Source of the DNA: Hyposmocoma kahamanoa
Lineage: Eukaryota > Arthropoda > Insecta > Lepidoptera > Cosmopterigidae
Length of the DNA stretch: 64,000 nucleotides
NCBI RefSeq assembly: GCF_003589595.1
Contig: NW_020654289.1
Coordinates: forward strand, 359,426 to 423,425
Reading direction: 5' to 3'
Shown here: positions 1-11,955 of the stretch, piece after piece
How positions within the stretch are numbered: the stretch's first letter is position 1
Layout of the letters: the number at the start of each line of letters is the position of its first letter
Position numbers and translations under genes: made by a program
The notes under the pieces: model-generated
What the model saw: only the letters and a program-made list of their open reading frames with translations
Databases searched by the model: none
What the model was told of the DNA's origin: nothing

Positions 1-2676
1 ATTTGGTGTGGGGCATAATAACAGGTGGCGAAATATGGATTTATAGTTATAATCCCAAAACAAATCAGCAATCGAGCGTATGGGTGTTTCGAGATGAGTA
101 GACCAAAAAAAAAAAACCAACCAAAGTGGCGCTAAGCGGATGGTTGCATCTTTTTTTAATAAAACTGGACACGTGGCTACTGCTGCTTTGGAGAATAGTT
201 GTGCTGTAAATAGTGATTGATACACGACCATTTGTTTGCCGGAAGTTATTGACAAACTCCGTAAAAATAACCGTAAACGCCGTATCATCGTGCCAGTTCT
301 CACACGGCCAGACAGACAAATGAATTTTTGAAGGTGAACAACGTTGACTTATAAGCCATCCCAGGTACAGTCCCGACCAAGGTGCCAACCTTGTGACTTT
401 TATTTATTTCCAAAAATTAAGAACCAGTTACGCGATCAACGATTTTCATCACCTGAAGAGGCTGTCGAAGAGTATGAAAAACATGTTTCAGAGATTGTCA
501 CGGAGGAGTGGCATAAATGTTTTCAAAATTGATTCATTCGTATGAAAAAGTGCATTAACGCTAACAGAGAATAATTTTGTGAAACAATAAATTCATTTCT
601 GACAATTTATAGTATTTTTTTCTTATTCATTCCGGAAACTTATAGTACGCCACACGTATCTTACATTAATGGAACACCATGAAATTTTACATTTAATTTT
701 TAAAGTTTGAATGCAGCTTTATATACTTTCCCATTACAATATTCAGAGCACTTTTCCTCCGTGTCGCATAGCTGTGCGACGCCTATGTACTCATGCCTAC
801 GTAGAACACTGCTTCGATCTGTCAATAGGTCAATTAGAGCCCACGGATCTCCACTCGCTGCGATTGACAATAACTCTCCTATTTCTACCTCTTATCTTAA
901 AGGATAAACTAAAGTAAGAAATGTCTACACAAAACAAATCGGCAAAATGTTGGTCCACAATCAATAATACATATTCGCTTCATTTTAAGTATTCGGTTTT
1001 TCACCATCAGCCCACGGCAACCCTACACATTATGTAGTCTGTATAAATGATACAAGCCCTTATATTACTCCAGCTTCTTCGCAATAATATATCTCTTTTA
1101 TTTGAGATCATGTAAGCAATATTGTAAATGTATTTTGATCAAAATATACTAAAACCGATAGATATTATCGCTTGCTTTGATTTCAGAAGCACAAAACGAG
1201 AGAAAAGCTTTAAATTTTTCTTCGACTCAGGTAAATTCTAATGTTCCAGAAACAGTTCTGGGGGCCTACCATGAGCTCTTAGAGCAATCCTTTTTAAGCC
1301 TGTAAGTTGGATTGCCTGACAAATTCAAATTCGTAGACCTAACGAAAACAATTCACTGTCCATGCAGTTTACTTTCCCCATTCGAAATCCGTAAGCAAAA
1401 TCGTATCATGACACGAAAAATAAGCAATTCAAAAAAAGTGACTCCGTGACAAACTTTTTTAGATTTTATTACATTTTTAAGAAATTTCGTTTAAGCTTTA
1501 TTATATTTTCAGTTTCATAATTATGTGCTATCTTTATAGGCTATATAGCCAATTATCAATAAATAAATACAATTAATTATTGAGCATTTTTTGAAAATTT
1601 TAGTTCGAGTTCCCAATTTTTAAAGTATTGTTGATAAATGTATTGGCATCAATGTTATTGCAATTTTTATACGAAATTTTAATAATGTTGTTGACCGAAA
1701 ATCGTAAAATAACTTTTGAATAGTACCAAATTGTACTTTATTGCAATCAATGAAAATGTACGTATACAAGATACGTTCTAATTATGTTATCAAATTACAA
1801 ATTCGCCTTATTAATTTCAATGATTATGACTAGACATGACATGTAATTTTGTTAAAAATTACATATATCATGTAAAGTATGATTGAAAAGTTGCCGATAT
1901 TACAAAACAACGTAATAAGTATAATAAATAATAAAATTAATAAAAAAATATAATTATTCTCATTTTGAACACAATCGATTAATAGAGCTTGAACGCTCCC
2001 GGGATAGTACATACTGTCTATTTCTTTCATATGATTTAGTATGTAGTTCTATCTCGCTCTTGTTCGATGTCAGCCAGCCAGCCAGAAACAATAATTAACG
2101 TTTAAAAAGGAAAAGTCATCATCCTGCCATGCCATTCCCGTTCAATTTTGTGTATGTCTTGATACGAATTTAAGAAATTCAGTTTTACCACATGAAGTGA
2201 ATTGCATGGAGCTTGTCTGGCTGCTAATAAGCTCCTAGTAGGCCCCCTGTGTGCTCTTGGCTGCGATTTGTTATTCTGGAGGACTGCAGTCACGTTACAT
2301 CCACAGAAAAAAACCCTAGCATATGAAATTGAGATTGTCGAAACAAATTCAACGATGTGACATTGTCATTATCATTTCAGCTCCTGGACACGCCTCCCCG
2401 AAGGATCGCCACAACGGTGATCCCGCTACCTTCATGTCATATAATATTCAAAATTGGTTAAATAGTTTAGATCTGCGGAGGAAACTCATGAACACACACA
2501 AGCTGCGGAAATTGCAACTTTTGTTCTCGTGTAAAAAGATTATGAGGTGAAAAATATAATAGCATATTCAGAATACGCATGTTGAGAATTTATTTCTTTT
2601 ATTATGTTCCATATCCATGATCCTTTGGTTGACATAAAGTACATTAAACGAAAGTAAATTGAATAAAATGAGTTAC
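1..2676 (-). other. Start of the intron after Ig exon 2 (continues off the left edge)
   Basis: On the minus strand the sequence after base 2677 begins GTAACT, a usable 5' splice site, so everything to its left belongs to the next intron. Besides the mariner remnant it is AT-rich with no coding region I can support. The short ORFs at 707-917, 1830-2030, 2102-2293 and 2323-2550 look random. Confidence 0.6.
144..662 (+). pseudogene. mariner-type transposase remnant (C-terminal half)
   Basis: Broken transposase of the mariner group (Tc1/mariner superfamily), an enzyme that cuts and pastes its own element at TA sites. The reading starts near 144 with a stretch like the family's 'FFNKTGHVAT', then 'TTICLPEV' and 'DKLRKNNRKRRII'. 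The last block is the best preserved: 'PCDFYLFPKIKNQL' followed by 'EEAVEEYEKHVSEIVTEEW' (about 395-532), which carries the third catalytic Asp. An in-frame stop follows GCAGTAAATAGTGAT-like sequence near 218. A short deletion near 290 removes the Asp of the family's HDNA motif, and further frame changes occur near 340-390. The N-terminal DNA-binding half is missing. AT-rich 3' sequence runs to about 660. It cannot make an active enzyme. It lies in the intron downstream of the Ig exon, in the opposite orientation. Confidence 0.85.
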
Positions 2677-2849
2677 CTTATAATCTCCCAAGTCAGTGAC
2701 AGAACAAGTAAGAACAGCCTCCCTGCCGAGGGCCACAGTGACGTTCTGGATGGGCCCCGCAAAATCCGGCTCGGCGTCCCGCAGCGACACCGTAGGGCCC
2801 ACGCGACTAAACGACGACGTGGTCTGGTGCCGCATACCGCTTTTTATCA
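2677..2849 (-). CDS. DIP/lachesin-like immunoglobulin protein, coding exon 2 (first half of Ig domain 1)
   Basis: Internal exon of a secreted or membrane-anchored immunoglobulin-superfamily protein of the insect DIP (Dpr-interacting protein)/lachesin type. These proteins bind partner Ig proteins on neurons and help choose synaptic partners. The exon encodes 57 whole codons. After a linker of about 25 residues come 'DAEPDFAGPI' and 'NVTVALGREAVLTC', the A-B strands of an N-terminal Ig domain. They include an N-glycosylation motif (NVT) and the first disulfide Cys. It ends 'DLGDYK' exactly where DIP genes are split, before the C-strand Trp. The acceptor on the minus strand is a T-rich tract ending TTACAG (bases 2856-2850) and the donor is AAG|GTAACT (2677/2676). 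The exon starts in phase 1 and ends in phase 0. It joins in frame to the exon at 38819-38924. The later exons (C-strand, Ig2, Ig3, anchor) are outside the window. Which DIP paralogue this is cannot be told from so short a piece. Confidence 0.82.
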
Positions 2850-3429
2850 CTGTAACAATAACAATAATAGTTATATAGGGTGCAATTTAATTAACCAGAG
2901 AAAAAATTAAGGGATAACAGCACCCATAAACATAATCAACCGTCACTATGAGCACCCATCTTACCCTTACAGCGCGAAAGAAACCAATACGTCTACGTTC
3001 GTATGTCTTGAACATTTTGTTGCAAGTATCTGATTTTTTCACTTGCTACAGCCATCCCAAATATATTTCAACCAACGAAACATCAATTGAAAAATAAAAT
3101 ATGTCACGAAATATAGAACCATTTTCAACATAATTCGCATTGAAAACCAGTCAAAAGCGGGCGAGCGTAGAAAGCGTGAACAGGTAGACCACAGCTTTGA
3201 CAAACTTGTACAAAAGTTGTGAAATATTCGACGAAAGTTGGTCCTCAACGTGCACTGCATTAAAATACAGAGTGCTGAAACTGTCCGTTTTAGCCTACTG
3301 ATAATGCTGTTATAGATAATAATCTTGATGTATTGTTTCTCTTATTTGTTTGAGTAGGGATAAAATTTATTTGATTAGCATTAGCGATTGACATAAAATT
3401 TTTATAATCTTAATTTAATATATATAATT

Positions 3430-3546
3430 TGATTTAGCATATTACACTTTGATTTTTAATGTATTGTAATGACTGATGTAATGTGATGTATAATGTCTAT
3501 GGGTCTTTGTTGCCCGAATTAAACGAATTTTATTTTATTTTATTTA
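3430..3546 (+). repeat. LINE 3' tail fragment
   Basis: Sequence of the type 'aatgtctatgggtctttgtt' then 'gcccgaattaaacg', followed by a TTTTA-rich simple tail (3527-3550). This resembles the 3' untranslated end of non-LTR retrotransposons common in moths and butterflies. Nothing of its coding region is left. Confidence 0.5.
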
Positions 3547-3550
3547 TTTT

Positions 3551-5104
3551 TATAGAAATGGATTAAAAAAAAATTCCAACGCCTTTTCATATCTGCACAC
3601 GCGTAGACTTATAAGTCCTCATAAGGTAATTTAGTAAATGTTCTGTGCTTACTTGTTTAAATAATTTAGTACATCACCGTGAGAGCGTAGGTCCTGCCAG
3701 CGATGTTCTTGCTAAAAACCAGTGCTGTGCAAACCGAGTTTGCATTAAAAAGTTTTGCATTTTTTGTGTGATAAATAAATAAATGGTTTAAAATGGCTCA
3801 ACTGTCGCAAAGCTAACTCAGTTGAGATAACTAATTATCGCTTACTTTTACTTAATAAAAGCGGAAAAGTTTACAAATCAAGTAATCGACGGCACATTGA
3901 CGTAATTAATTCGCATTTACTCATTTTAGTGAAATTTAGTCTTTGCCCTCACCGGCATGGCATGGCAGTGGTAAGTACGTGTGAAGTTTATACACGGTGC
4001 CGCATAATAGATATTTGTGTTGCCAATATATCCCACATATTCATATGAAAAGCTATATTGCTATACATATTTTTTATCTCGAGAATGAATTGCCTTTGGC
4101 TTACTCAGGACAAAGGTAGCCATTGAAGTTCATTCAAAATTTCGATAAACGTACTTAACGTACAGGCATCAACATTATGAGTTGATACAGTTGAGCATGT
4201 TGGAATACAGCTGACAACAAACCGCGGAATGTTGTTTTGCAAATTACAAATTTCATTTTTCCGGATCACTGAACTGGAATATTAAAAAATGCTGCTCAAT
4301 TTGATGATACCAACTCATTTATAATATTGCAAATAAAAATAAAAAACAAAGAAAGATGAGAATTTCCTTGATAATCAAAGATAGAGATAAAGCAAGAATT
4401 GGAAAATTACATAGGTACATAACTCCGCATAGACAAACAATGAAGAAAAACCTCGTGATCAAAGCTGCCTTGTTCAAGTCCTTTGGATACCTGTCATAAA
4501 AGTATCAGTATGCATTTACTAAATCTATGATTTAACCAAGTCCTCGTTGAAAATGAAATATTCTTTTGCCGCGCAATTTGCACCGGAAAATTCTGTAATC
4601 GTTCGCTTATCGCACCCACATAAAGTCCCTTTCCGTTTCACCACACAAAAAATAATGTATTCCCATCCCGTACCCCGCGAATATCACTACAAATATCACA
4701 CTTTTACCTCCTCCGAGATACTAACCGGACACATAAAGTAGTAATTTATGTGACATTGTCGACCCTCAGTCAAGCAAGAGTGGGGCCCTCCGACCCGGCC
4801 CTATTCAAATTAGCCTACGATGTATGCTTCCACTCCAATTCCCTCCCTGTAATGGTGTGCTCCCAACTTGGCTAACGTTTGTCTAAACTGTGACCAAGCT
4901 GGTTTTGAAATATTTTGCAATCCTAATTTCCCATTTAATTATTAATATTTCATTGTGTCCCAGGAGGCGGACATCTATTGTAAGATACGTATGAAGACTT
5001 TTGCCTTTTTTATGTAAGAGTATTCTTAAGTCTTTTTATTAAATGTGCGTTCGCGCATATCATTCTTTTTTCTTTAAATGACATATAAATCAAATTATGT
5101 AACT
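3551..5104. other. Unannotated intronic sequence
   Basis: AT-rich, no coding or repeat signal I can support. The ORF at 4547-4741 has no recognisable domain. Confidence 0.5.
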
Positions 5105-6343
5105 TCAGAGTGTAACCGAGAAGGGACTTGCTACTGTCTGTTGCTGGCTGAGGGATAATTTGTTGACCCTAAACAACGACAAAACAAACTTTATATGTTT
5201 TTCTAAATGTATTAGTTCACAGCCAGCGAGTAATTTTGTAATTAAAACTCATTGCTGTGAACCCGGACGACGTGATCCCTGTACATGCCCACACATTGAA
5301 AAACTATCATCCACTAGATACCTTGGCATCATTATAGACCAAAGATTATCATGGTTTCAACAAATTGACGCAGTTTCTAGTAGGATCAGAAAACTCACGT
5401 GGATCTTCAAGAGTCTAAGACATGTACTTCCGGCGTACCTTCTTAGAAGAGTGTACATTGTACTGGCGCAGTCCATAATAACCTATTGTATCCCCATATG
5501 GGGTGGAGCTGTAAAGACCCATTTTATTGATGTTGAAAGAGCTCAACGTTCTTTGCTGAAGGTAATACATTTTAAGAAGTATAGCTTCCCAACCGACCGT
5601 TTGTACTCCATTAGTGATGTGCTCTCTGTGAGAAAACTATACATCCTTCTTGCGACCTTAAAATTTCACAAACAGTTGCCATACAGCGAAAATAACCAGA
5701 AAAAGCGTAGAACTTTCAGAGTATCTCATCGCACAAATAGTACCTTCGCTAGTAGACAAAATGAAAAACAGGCCTCTCATTTATTTAATCAACTTAATAA
5801 GCATTTAAATATATATCCTCAAAACTCATATAATTGTAAACATACTCTTATTGATTATCTTAAAACGCTTAATTATGAACAAACTGAAGCATTATTAAAG
5901 TTCATCACGTGACAATATGCACACGCACTCGGACATCAGTAGCCGCAAACACTGAAACATACACACTCACACGCTCGCATAAATACACTCATACACATGC
6001 ACACATACACACACACGCTCACATACGACACACACACATTTTTAATAAGTTCCTTCTAACCCGTAATTGGTAAAGTTGGAGAATTCAAACCTAAATAGTA
6101 AAATAAACAAGTACCCATTTGTACCAACTAACATTAACAACTAAGCATTTGTTTTTTTTTAAATTACTAACCAATTTCTAATTGTAATTTTAAAAATTGT
6201 ATCTGAAGTTCTATTTATGGAAGAGCGGAGTCCTCTGACACAGGTACATTTTACTTATTAGAGGGCTCCAACCATGTTCATTGTACTATAATTTTTGAAA
6301 TGCAATAAAGATTTTTATTATTATTATTTTTTTATTATTATGT
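5105..6343 (+). pseudogene. 5'-truncated non-LTR retrotransposon (jockey/CR1-like), end of RT domain to 3' tail
   Basis: Retrotransposon copy cut off at its 5' end, as usually happens when target-primed reverse transcription stops early. Coding similarity begins right after an in-frame stop at 5100-5102, with 'LRDNLLTLNNDKTNFICF' (late RT palm/thumb). It continues 'TRYLGIIIDQRLSW' and 'IITYCIPIWGGA' to a stop at 5910-5912: an uninterrupted run of about 268 codons. The N-terminal endonuclease and the catalytic FADD motif are missing. The 3' UTR is rich in CA dinucleotides (5955-6035), carries AATAAA near 6303, and ends in a (TTA)n-like tail (6315-6343). The intact frame suggests a fairly young copy. 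The LINE tail at about 21.0-21.6 kb has the same layout (CA-rich UTR, TTA tail). No second RT frame lies beside it. Confidence 0.85.
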
Positions 6344-7152
6344 AAATTCACTTAGTGCTGAAAACGGCTTTTGATTTGGTTTATCGGTTAATGGTTTAAT
6401 CGACAATAACAATAACATAACAACAGTAACAGATTTATTTTCATTGTGTCCTGCCAATATCCATTATTAAATCATAAATAACAAATCACACAATCAGTCT
6501 TTCAAGGGTCCTTGAGTGGAAAATTACACTTCGTTGCGTGAAAAATTTACATTTTTGCTGAAAAAGTTACATTTTACAAGTTCGTTTTTTTAATTTAAAA
6601 TTCTAACTTAAAATATGCCTATAGATTTTAAGTGCCTGGGCCTATAATTTATAATTTTCATATATGCCTAAATCCTAAAAATAAAATAGTAAGTACGCAC
6701 TAGAAAAAACAAGCTCTAACCAGTAATTGATTGATTTCATTTTGTTTACGCTATCTTTGAGTTACTTTGTTGTCTAATTTGGGTGCGTTCGTAAACTATT
6801 TAGGGTTCATGACAACAAATATAATTGAATTTAAACAATTTCAACGTCCTGAAAAGTTACAAAAATTGTATTAAAAGTTAAATAGATATGACGCGAGAAG
6901 CTCAAAGTTGAGAAGAATGTGGAAGGTATCTGGCAGCACTTAATATACGGTACGATGCGTCAGGGTTGCGACGACGTTGCTTTGTGACCTTGCGTTGTAC
7001 TACATATTAATCAGAACGACATGCCACATAGTGCGTTTATACGGCACACCACCGCAAGCAACTTAGTACGTTGAAATCATCGCGTTGCGACGACGCATCG
7101 CCCGCCCGTTTGGCATCGCTTTTGACCTTCAATATTGAAATTGCGGTCATCA
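6344..7152. other. Unannotated intronic sequence
   Basis: AT-rich, with no repeat or coding block recognised. Confidence 0.5.
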
Positions 7153-7242
7153 TACTCACATTACTGCTTGGTGGCAGAAATGTGTATGGCGGTAGAACGT
7201 TAGACAATTTCTTTCACAAGGAGCTCTATTGTTGCTATCTAA
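7153..7242 (-). repeat. Repeat A, partial copy
   Basis: Matches the end block of repeat A (compare 8610-8703): 'ttactgcttggtggcagaaa' near 7160, then 'ctttcacaaggagctctatt' (7211-7230). Only about 90 bp are recognisable. Strand is the inferred sense, based on other copies whose opposite end is poly(A). Confidence 0.65.
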
Positions 7243-8401
7243 TCCGTAAATTCTTAATAATTTATAAGAGAAATGAAAAAAAAAGTTTATTGAAATTAGT
7301 CGCCACAAAACGTATATCTTTTATAAGGTATACAAATCAGATGATTGAATTGATGGAAACTGGCCCCCGTCGTTTGCGTCACTAGGAAAGTAGGTAGGGT
7401 AATATTGCAAATGCCTTATATACACTGAGAAGAAGGTTTTAAGCGTCCTTACTATCCCTTAAAAAGTGGTACAATATCGAATAGGTATAACACGAGATTA
7501 AATTTTCATTAAAAATTTTGTTCCTAATAACTCGAAAAAAAGAAGACACAACAAGAGTGCACCAGATTCCTTCCCCGAAAAGAAGCGGTATCACATGGCC
7601 CCAAATATGATTTCAGACGCACGATTTGGCAAGAGATATGTAAAGCTTGACCAAGGGTAGAACAAATTTTGTTGAGACATATATAGATTTCCATGAACAA
7701 ATTTAGGAATCATTTATAGAATATACCAATATATATAATATATAATACCATCAATAATGTACACCTGTCTTTTGTAATACTAACATACAATCATTATAAT
7801 ATTCTGTAATATGCGCTTATTTACCTTGAAATTATGCTTTTACACGCCTATGTATCCTTTACTGGAATCAACTAACTCCCATTATCATTGTTACAGCCTG
7901 TATTATTACATTAGCCGTGTTCTAACCAAAATTTTTGGACTGGCATCATGTTCGTTTTAAGTAGTTAACTTCCATTGAATAATACGCTTCCTACATCGTC
8001 AGTGAATTCGCTTAACTCATCCTTTATAACATAGTTTTGCTACAGATTTATGTTAAACGAGTAGCTACTTTCGAAATTGAGTGCCGTATTAGCTGGGGAC
8101 CAAACATTATATTTACAATGTAGATCCACAGACACAAAACAGCGACTGTGTAGTTTTAGTCGCTAATCTGCACAGTGTTGCTACTAGGGTTTTCATCCTG
8201 GGAATGATCTCTCGACGACTTTTTGGCATTTTTGAGAGCGTAGCCAATAGCAATATCTCGCGCTTCTATGTCGCTCTGGCGCAAGTCGCGACCTGTCGTG
8301 CACCCTACTGACTGATGTTTTTAGTGTCGGGAATATCAACACAAGCCTCTTAAAAACTACTTACAGAATTTTTTACTCTAGTTAAAAGGAATTGGAAGGG
8401 C
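7243..8401. other. Unannotated intronic sequence
   Basis: AT-rich, nothing supported apart from an ORF tail with no known domain. Confidence 0.5.
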
Positions 8402-8703
8402 TTTTTTTATAATACCAAGCGACGGGACCAACAAGTCGTGCCTGATGATGGTAAGCGACACGGCTCGACATAACAGTTGCTGTACCACTCACAGCTTTAA
8501 ACAACAAAGAACTGAGGGGCACTGCCACTACGCCCGACACCCCGAGACGTAAGTTGACAAGTCCCATGTGCCTGTAATTTCACCAGCACCTTTAATTTAC
8601 CATTCCAAACTGGAATGCAGTAATGCTCACATTGCAGAACTAGGTAAAGCGACAGTACTTCCCTGGGTAAACTCTTTCACAAGGAGCTCTACTGCTACTT
8701 AAG
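8402..8703 (-). repeat. Repeat A, near full-length copy
   Basis: A dispersed family of about 300 bp seen at least ten times in the window. Landmarks on the plus strand, in order: poly-T, 'gacgggac.aacaagtcgtg', 'gcgacacg', 'ctgaggggcactgccact', 'agttgacaagtcccatgtgc', and finally 'tcacaaggagctctactgct'. On the minus strand it therefore ends in poly(A), which points to a retroposed SINE or LINE 3' fragment with sense on the minus strand. No protein coding is evident. Confidence 0.8.
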
Positions 8704-9347
8704 CTTAGTATGGTCTGTGAAGATTGAAGAACAATAGTAATGAAACCAGATCCTCTCAATCTGAAACTATATCAAACACCATATAAGTTTCGATTTTATA
8801 ATTTGAATTACGTGTAGTGGTCGTAGACGGTAAATAATATACTCCATTGAACTTCCAAGCAATAACTAATTTATTTGACAGTTCTCACGGATTTAGATTT
8901 ATAATTATATCGTAGTATGATGACTGTATGGAAACTTACTTTTTTATACTTTTGAAATACTCTCGAAAGTGTCGATTTCATTTCCCGGGACGAGGAAGCC
9001 TCGATTTCTTGCAGTGAAACCGGTGACAGTACCATTATCGTTAAAAAAATACTACTTTTGTTGTGAATTCTTATTATTCACATTTAGTGTTTAATGTCAT
9101 TGCCGCCGGTGAAGCTGTACTGACCAAACGTTACGCCTGACTGCGTCGGTTGTTTGGACGGACGTGAAACGTACTTGTAAGAACAGCTTGAAATTCCGAC
9201 ACCGATATTGTCCCATGGCACTGCTACGGTGGTTACATAACAATATTGTATGTACGTCTTTACGCAAGTTAGTAGTCGTAGTTTATGTTCAACTTATGTA
9301 TATATTGCGCATTTGGGTGAATATCAACAAATGCATTTTATTGTAAA

Positions 9348-9519
9348 TTTTGGTGGCGCAATTTCTTTTTAGATTTTCCAGTATCCGAGACTCGTTTGCA
9401 ATAAAATGAAACATTTTATTTATATATACGTGACCGGGACATAACCATTTCCATTAATTTCAGAGATATAAGCAATTAAAATTTTTTCTCGCCACGAATA
9501 CTTAGAAACGCCACCAAAA
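9348..9519. repeat. Short inverted-repeat unit ('TTTTGGTGGCG' family)
   Basis: The 11-mer TTTTGGTGGCG at 9348-9358 is perfectly inverted as CGCCACCAAAA at 9509-9519. Related motifs recur at 9551-9558 and at 12948-13375, so this looks like a small non-autonomous transposon or its relic. Target duplications were not identified. Confidence 0.45.
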
Positions 9520-9655
9520 CGCTTATCGATTGCACCAGAATTGAATATTGCCACCAAAGTTGGAATATATATAAAAACAAAGACTATTAAGTAAATTTAA
9601 TTGTGATAAAAATTTGTTTGCCCCTTTAAAACAACGCACAGTTAGAATTTTCTTC

Positions 9656-9936
9656 TGCTTTTTCTTTTTAATACCATGTGACGGGACAAACGAGTCATGC
9701 GCCTGATGGTAAGCTACACGCCTGTCCATAACAGTGGCAGTGCCACTCAGAGTTTTAAATAAGCAAAGATCTGAGGAGCACTGCCACTGTGCCCGTCACC
9801 CTGAGACGTAAGTTGGCAAGTCCCATGTGCCTGTAACTTCACCAGCACCCTTACCCTTCCAAACCTAACTATGCTAACATTACTGCTTGGCGGCAGAAAT
9901 AGGTAAGGTGGCAGTACTTCCCTGGATTTTAGGGAA
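9656..9936 (-). repeat. Repeat A, near full-length copy
   Basis: Has all landmarks from the T-rich end (9659-9668) through 'ctgaggagcactgccactgt' (near 9770) to 'ggcagtacttccctgga' (9909-9925). The final 'gagctctactgct' block is lost. It lies about 80 bp from the 3' end of the RTE pseudogene. Confidence 0.8.
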
Positions 9937-10015
9937 TGAGTTCATTGTTGTTTTAATTGGCAGTTGAAGAACTATGATACACAACGCCATCTCTACGAAT
10001 GTACTACGGACATTG

Positions 10016-11455
10016 AGTCTTGATGAGGCATCATCATCATTCACAGCCTGATTGCACCCACTGCTGGGTATAGGCCTCTCGAAGTTTGTGCCATCCATCA
10101 TGGTCCCGTGCTATCCCGCGTGCGGTCCCGCATCCATTGACGCCTTGTGACGCATACTATGTCGTCGACCCACCTTGCAACAGGGCGCCCGACGCATCTT
10201 TTGCCCATCCTCGGCCACCAATGAGTCGATGTCTTACTCCACCTGTTATCACCTTGCCCAACTAGGTGTCCCGACCATTACCATTTGAGTTCCATGATCC
10301 GAGTTTCAGCATCCTGGACTTTCGTCCATCGTCGGATCTCAACGTTCGGAACTCGGTCTACAAGGCTGATGCCGAGCATAGCGCGCTCCATGGCCCTCTG
10401 TGCAACTCTCAACCTGTATACAGTCTCCTGTGTGAACGTCCACGTCTCGTCACCATACGTCATGGTGGGCAGAAGACATTGATTAAACAAGCGGGTCTTC
10501 AGACACCGTAGAACCTTACCTGATTTAAGGATGTCACCTAACTTGCTAAACGCAGCTCATCCCAGCTGGATTCTTTTTGAGATCTCCTTAGGCTGATGCT
10601 CTTTACCAAAGGACAGAACATGTCCGAGACAGACGTACTGATCGACTCTCTCCAGCCTCTCATTTCCCACCGTGACAGTGGTTTTGACGGACTGGTGAGA
10701 TTCGCCATAATCTTCATCTTGGACTTATTCATCCTTTGGCTAAATCTCAAAGAAGCATCATATAGTCGTTCCAGCATCCTTTGGAGGTCGTCGAACCTTG
10801 CAAATAACACGAGATCGTCCGCGAATCTTAGGTGAGACTAATGGTGTTACACCATTGATGTTACTGCCGCGGTTATCGAATTTAAGGGTTTTTACGACAT
10901 CCTCAAGTCCTCGCCGCATTGGAACGGGATTGGTTAAATCGTGAACTCGTACCTGCAGAGTGGCTGAACGGTAGAGCTCCCGGGGCACATCCACGTAGCG
11001 GGAATCGATGTGGCAGCGATGAAGAGCGTGGAATACGGCCCAATGTTTGATACTGTCAAAGGCCTTCTCATAATCGATGAAGGCCATGGCAAGGGGCCGG
11101 TTAAATTCGAGACATTTCCCCATCAGCTGGTTAACCGTGTGGATATGGTCGACGGTTGAGAAGCCGCTCCGAAAGCCAGCCTGCCCAATAGGCTGCGCTT
11201 CGTCAAGTTCACTGGTAAGCCAGATGGACAAAATCTTTGTAAATAGTTTCTAAATCTGAGAGAGCAAGCTAATCGGCCGATAATTGCTAAGTTTTGCAAT
11301 GTCGCCTTTTTTGTGGATGATGGTGACGATGGCATTCTTCCATTGCTCTGGTGTTCGAGCTTCATGAAGAACTTTGTTGGAAAGTTTCACAAACACTTTT
11401 ACCACAGGATTTCCTCCTGCTTTGAGTAGTTGAACTGAAACACCATCATCTCATC
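10016..11455 (-). pseudogene. RTE-clade LINE, 5'-truncated reverse transcriptase pseudogene
   Basis: Minus-strand remnant of an RTE non-LTR retrotransposon; its ORF encoded endonuclease plus reverse transcriptase. From 5' to 3' the readable blocks are: an RT start ('EQWKNAIVTIIHKKGD', about 11350-11300); 'PIGQAGFRSGFST'; motif A 'FIDYEKAFDSIKHW' (about 11085-11040); and motif C 'RFADDLVLFARFDDL' (about 10829-10785). They are followed by the 'NKSKMKIM' thumb start and the C-terminal 'LLPTMTYGDETWT' (about 10478-10440). There are several frameshifts and a stop near 11250. The 'RGLRQGD...SPKLF' region (motif B) is deleted: the sequence goes straight from 'MRRGL' to 'EDVVKTLKF'. The 3' end is a (TCATCA)n simple repeat at 10029-10039, typical of RTE tails. 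Another such run sits just beyond the 5' end at 11438-11470. The endonuclease is absent. Inactive. Confidence 0.85.
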
Positions 11456-11504
11456 ATCATCGGATGATGGTGTTGATAAGGCACTGAGTAAGAATTTAGA
11501 GTTA

Positions 11505-11955
11505 TTACTTTTTCTTCAAATAACCTCATCACGCCTTGAACCTCTGCAACTGCGTAGAGATGTTGTATCGCTTAGCGCCTTTTACCGCATGTACCATGGT
11601 GAGTGCTCTGAAGAGCTGTTCAACCTCATCCCCCCTTCCCCGTTCCTGCTCAGAAGCACGCGTGCTGGCCTTCGTAGTCACCGTTTCACTACCTGCCGCA
11701 TTCCATCGAGTACTAAAAGGTTCGGTGGCTCCTTTCTCTGCCGCACGGTTCCTTCCGGCACATGTCTTCCCTCCCTCTTATGATATGGGGTCCTTCAAAC
11801 GAGGCGTGAAGAGGCATATTGTAGGCAGGCAGGGTGGAGGTGGCTAGTGCAGTGAGGGTTTCATCGCTGCAATAGGTTCCTTCGCGTTTGGATACCACTT
11901 TCTACTTAACATCAGGTAGAGTGGAGTCATTTACCTGTCATGTATAAAAAAAAAA
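11505..11955 (+). pseudogene. LINE 3'-end fragment (C-terminal RT-associated domain plus poly(A))
   Basis: A different LINE, cut off at its 5' end. From 11532 the frame reads 'RLEPLQLRRDVVSLSAFY', then 'YHGECSEELFNLIPPSPF' and 'STRAGLRSHRFT'. After a frameshift near 11700 it becomes 'PSYDMGSFKRGVKRH' (to about 11820). This is the conserved C-terminal tail seen in many lepidopteran jockey/CR1-like LINEs, which closes the ORF before the 3' UTR. It ends in a poly(A) run at 11946-11955, which touches the left arm of the 439-bp foldback. It is on the opposite strand from the RTE copy to its left. Confidence 0.75.

Noticed and set aside
2659..2910. Plus-strand ORFs over the Ig exon (2659-2910, 2696-2878)
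   Set aside because: Shadows of the minus-strand exon, which alone has Ig residues and splice sites.
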